From Isoptericola halotolerans (lineage in GTDB: Bacteria; Actinomycetota; Actinomycetes; Actinomycetales; Cellulomonadaceae), in the NCBI RefSeq assembly GCF_013149785.1, contig NZ_JABEZU010000005.1, positions 1 through 64,000 on the forward strand: DNA of 64,000 nucleotides, written 5' to 3'. Positions 62,091 through 64,000 of this stretch are shown piece by piece (position 1 is the stretch's first letter; the number at the start of each line of letters is the position of its first letter). A model generated the notes under the pieces. The model was not told the origin of the DNA. It saw nothing but the letters and a program-made list of their open reading frames with translations, and searched no databases. Both the position numbers and the translations under genes were made by a program.

Positions 62091-63550
62091 ATCCCGCAGC
62101 AGCCTCTCCCGCACCCGCCTCGGCGGTCCGTGTCCGCTTCGCCCCGTCCCCGACGGGCATGTTCCACGTCGGCGGCGCCCGTTCGGCGCTGTTCAACTGG
62201 GCGGTCGCCAAGCAGACCGGCGGGACGTTCGTGCTGCGTATCGAGGACACCGACGCCTCGCGCAACAAGCCCGAGTGGGTGGACGGCATCCTGGCCGCGC
62301 ACGCTGCGCTCGGCATGCACGCCGACGACCCCACCTTCGAGGGCCCCTACTTCCAGTCGGCCAACGTCGACAAGCACGGTGAAGCACTCGAGCGCCTGCT
62401 CGTGGCGGACCGCGCCTACTTCTGCGACTGCACGCGTGACGACGTCGCCGAGCGGACCGGCAACAAGCAGTCCGGCTACGACGGGTTCTGCCGCGTGCGC
62501 GGCCTGGAGCGGGCACCGGGTCGCGCCCTGCGCTTCCGCACCCCCGACGACGGCGAGACGCAGGTCGTCGACCTCATCCGCGGCAACCCGAGCTTCCCGA
62601 ACGCCGCGATGGAGGACTTCGTCGTCGCGCGCGGCGACGGCTCGCCGGTGTTCCTGCTCGCGAACGTGGTCGACGACCTCGACGAGGGCATCACCCACGT
62701 GATCCGCGGCGAGGAGCACCTGCCGAACACCCCCAAGCAGCAGCTGCTGTGGGAGGCGCTCGGCGCCCAGCCGCCCGTGTGGGCGCACCTGCCGGTGATC
62801 GTCAACGAGAAGCGGCAGAAGCTCTCCAAGCGCCGCGACAAGGTGGCGCTCGAGGACTACCTCGCCGAGGGATACCTGCCGGCCGCGATGGTCAACTACC
62901 TCATGCTGCTGGGCTGGGCGCCCGGCAACGACGAGGAGATCCTGCCGTTCGACGAGATGATCTCCCGGTTCCGCATCGAGGACGTCAACTCCGCCTCGGC
63001 GTTCTTCGACCTCAAGAAGCTCGCCTCGTTCAACGGCGAGTACATCCGGGCGATGTCCGTCGAGGAGTTCGTCGCGGCCGTCGGTCCGTGGCTGCGGGCC
63101 CCGCGCGCACCCTGGGCCGAGGAGCAGTTCGACCCCGCCGCCTTCGCCGCTGTCGCGCCGCTCGCCCAGTCCCGGGTGGCGCTGCTCAGCGACATCACCA
63201 ACAACGTCGACTTCCTGTTCCTCGACGCGCCCGCTGAGGACGAGAAGTCCTGGAACAAGGCCATGAAGCCGGGCGCCGTCGAGCTGCTCACCGACGTGCG
63301 GGGCGTTCTCGCTGCGCTCGAGCCGTGGGAGGCCGAGCCGCTCAAGGACGCGGTCGCGGCCACGGGCGAGCAGCACGGGCTCAAGCTCGGCAAGGCGCAG
63401 GCCCCCGTGCGGGTCGCCGTCACCGGCCGGACCATCGGGCTGCCGCTCTTCGAGTCGCTCGAGGTGCTCGGCCGCGAGCGCACCCTCGGCCGCATCGACG
63501 CCGCCCTGGCACGTCTCGCCGAGAACCCGCCGCAGGCCCCCGCCCAGTGA
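62087..63550 (+). CDS. gltX: Glutamyl-tRNA synthetase
   Basis: 487-residue class I aminoacyl-tRNA synthetase. The HIGH-type motif is in [20 protein letters not shown] and the KMSKS-type motif in [15 protein letters not shown]; the C-terminal ~170 residues form the anticodon-binding helical cage. Together with gatCAB at the other end of the window it fits a non-discriminating GluRS whose Glu-tRNA(Gln) is amidated. GTG 62087 overlaps the methyltransferase stop. Confidence 0.97.
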   Translation: MNPAAASPAPASAVRVRFAPSPTGMFHVGGARSALFNWAVAKQTGGTFVLRIEDTDASRNKPEWVDGILAAHAALGMHADDPTFEGPYFQSANVDKHGEALERLLVADRAYFCDCTRDDVAERTGNKQSGYDGFCRVRGLERAPGRALRFRTPDDGETQVVDLIRGNPSFPNAAMEDFVVARGDGSPVFLLANVVDDLDEGITHVIRGEEHLPNTPKQQLLWEALGAQPPVWAHLPVIVNEKRQKLSKRRDKVALEDYLAEGYLPAAMVNYLMLLGWAPGNDEEILPFDEMISRFRIEDVNSASAFFDLKKLASFNGEYIRAMSVEEFVAAVGPWLRAPRAPWAEEQFDPAAFAAVAPLAQSRVALLSDITNNVDFLFLDAPAEDEKSWNKAMKPGAVELLTDVRGVLAALEPWEAEPLKDAVAATGEQHGLKLGKAQAPVRVAVTGRTIGLPLFESLEVLGRERTLGRIDAALARLAENPPQAPAQ

Positions 63551-64000
63551 CGGCCTTCGGGGCGGTCGGCGCCCGCGCCGACGGGGTGCTGCTGGACGCC
63601 GTCCTGCTGGACGTGGACGACACCCTCGTCGACACCCGGGGGGCGTTCGCCGCGGCGCTCGCGGCCGTCGCCGAGGCGCACCTGCCCGGTGACGTCGACC
63701 ACGCCGCGGTGCTGGAGCACTGGCGCGGCGACCCCGCGGGCCACTACCGGTCCTACACCCGCGGTGAGACGGACCACCGCACCCAGCGACGGCTCCGCGC
63801 CGACCTGCTGCACCGGACGTTCGGTGGGGCGCCGGTGGGCGAGGACGCCTTCGACGCCTGGGACGAGCTGTTCTGGGGCACCTTCGAGCGGTCCTGGCGT
63901 GCGTTCGACGACGCCGCACCGTTCGTGGCCGGTCTGCGGGACGCGGGGCTGCGCGTCGGTGTGGTGACGAATGCCGCGGTGGCGCTGCAGGAGCGCAAGC
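63547..64000 (+). CDS. HAD-family hydrolase, partial
   Basis: The first 151 residues of a haloacid dehalogenase-like hydrolase, cut by the window end. Motif I is [15 protein letters not shown] with both catalytic aspartates, and motif II VVTNAAV appears just before the cut. The cap region between them is helical, as in phosphatases of the REG-2/YjjG type. The GTG start overlaps the gltX stop. Confidence 0.88.
   Translation, partial: MTAFGAVGARADGVLLDAVLLDVDDTLVDTRGAFAAALAAVAEAHLPGDVDHAAVLEHWRGDPAGHYRSYTRGETDHRTQRRLRADLLHRTFGGAPVGEDAFDAWDELFWGTFERSWRAFDDAAPFVAGLRDAGLRVGVVTNAAVALQERK

Overview
The window comes from the chromosome of a high-GC actinobacterium. Very GC-rich codon use, many leaderless genes with a TANNNT box 6-8 bases before the start codon, a long SKI2-like helicase with an actinobacterial C-terminal domain, an AA10 chitin/cellulose monooxygenase and a MurNAc/GlcNAc utilisation cluster fit a soil Micrococcales such as Cellulomonadaceae or Promicromonosporaceae. 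That placement is inference; no 16S rRNA is present.

Layout. 1-4200: the end of a 5S rRNA and its terminator, then gatC-gatA-gatB (tRNA amidotransferase) and an acetyltransferase. 4200-6480: photolyase and a DoxX membrane protein on the minus strand. 6481-12744: two different dihydroxyacid dehydratases separated by a compositionally foreign two-gene insert at 8373-10936, an ATPase with zinc ribbon and helix-hairpin-helix followed by a HEPN-type protein. This is the best candidate for an undescribed, defence-like system. 12825-19795: a lipoprotein, a pterin dehydratase/VOC fusion, a coupled operon of ketosynthase III, glycosyltransferase (frameshifted), P450 and an OleC-like adenylating enzyme, then an FMN-split-barrel protein. 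19853-30733: the branched-chain amino acid region, with ilvBNC behind an attenuator with a leader peptide, leuB, ilvE and cimA behind a second attenuator, interleaved with ASCH, VOC, AlkZ-like and membrane proteins.

30759-45021: a MurR/RpiR-type regulator, a lipoate ligase-like protein, and a nine-gene operon for amino-sugar and muropeptide-sugar use: ABC transporter, NagZ, AnmK, Na+/solute symporter, MurQ, an N-acetylhexosamine kinase and a large FAD/Fe-S D-lactate dehydrogenase. Together they can import, split and phosphorylate GlcNAc/MurNAc saccharides, release D-lactate and oxidise it. 45031-52210: PLP homeostasis protein, YccF, YbaK, TauE, helicase, a 62-bp palindrome, LPMO, phosphotransferase. 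52219-64000: EamA exporter, CGNR protein, Ltp-type lipoprotein, a 54-residue membrane protein, PhzF, an acyltransferase-like membrane protein, two methyltransferases, two tandem DUF4190 proteins, an FAH-family enzyme, gltX and a HAD hydrolase cut by the window end.

No tRNA, CRISPR array, transposase or integrase was seen. No gene-free stretch is longer than about 300 bases; the largest (28778-29077) is filled by the cimA attenuator. Start codons were chosen from Shine-Dalgarno spacing, ATGA/GTGA overlaps or -10 boxes, and all family assignments are by eye.
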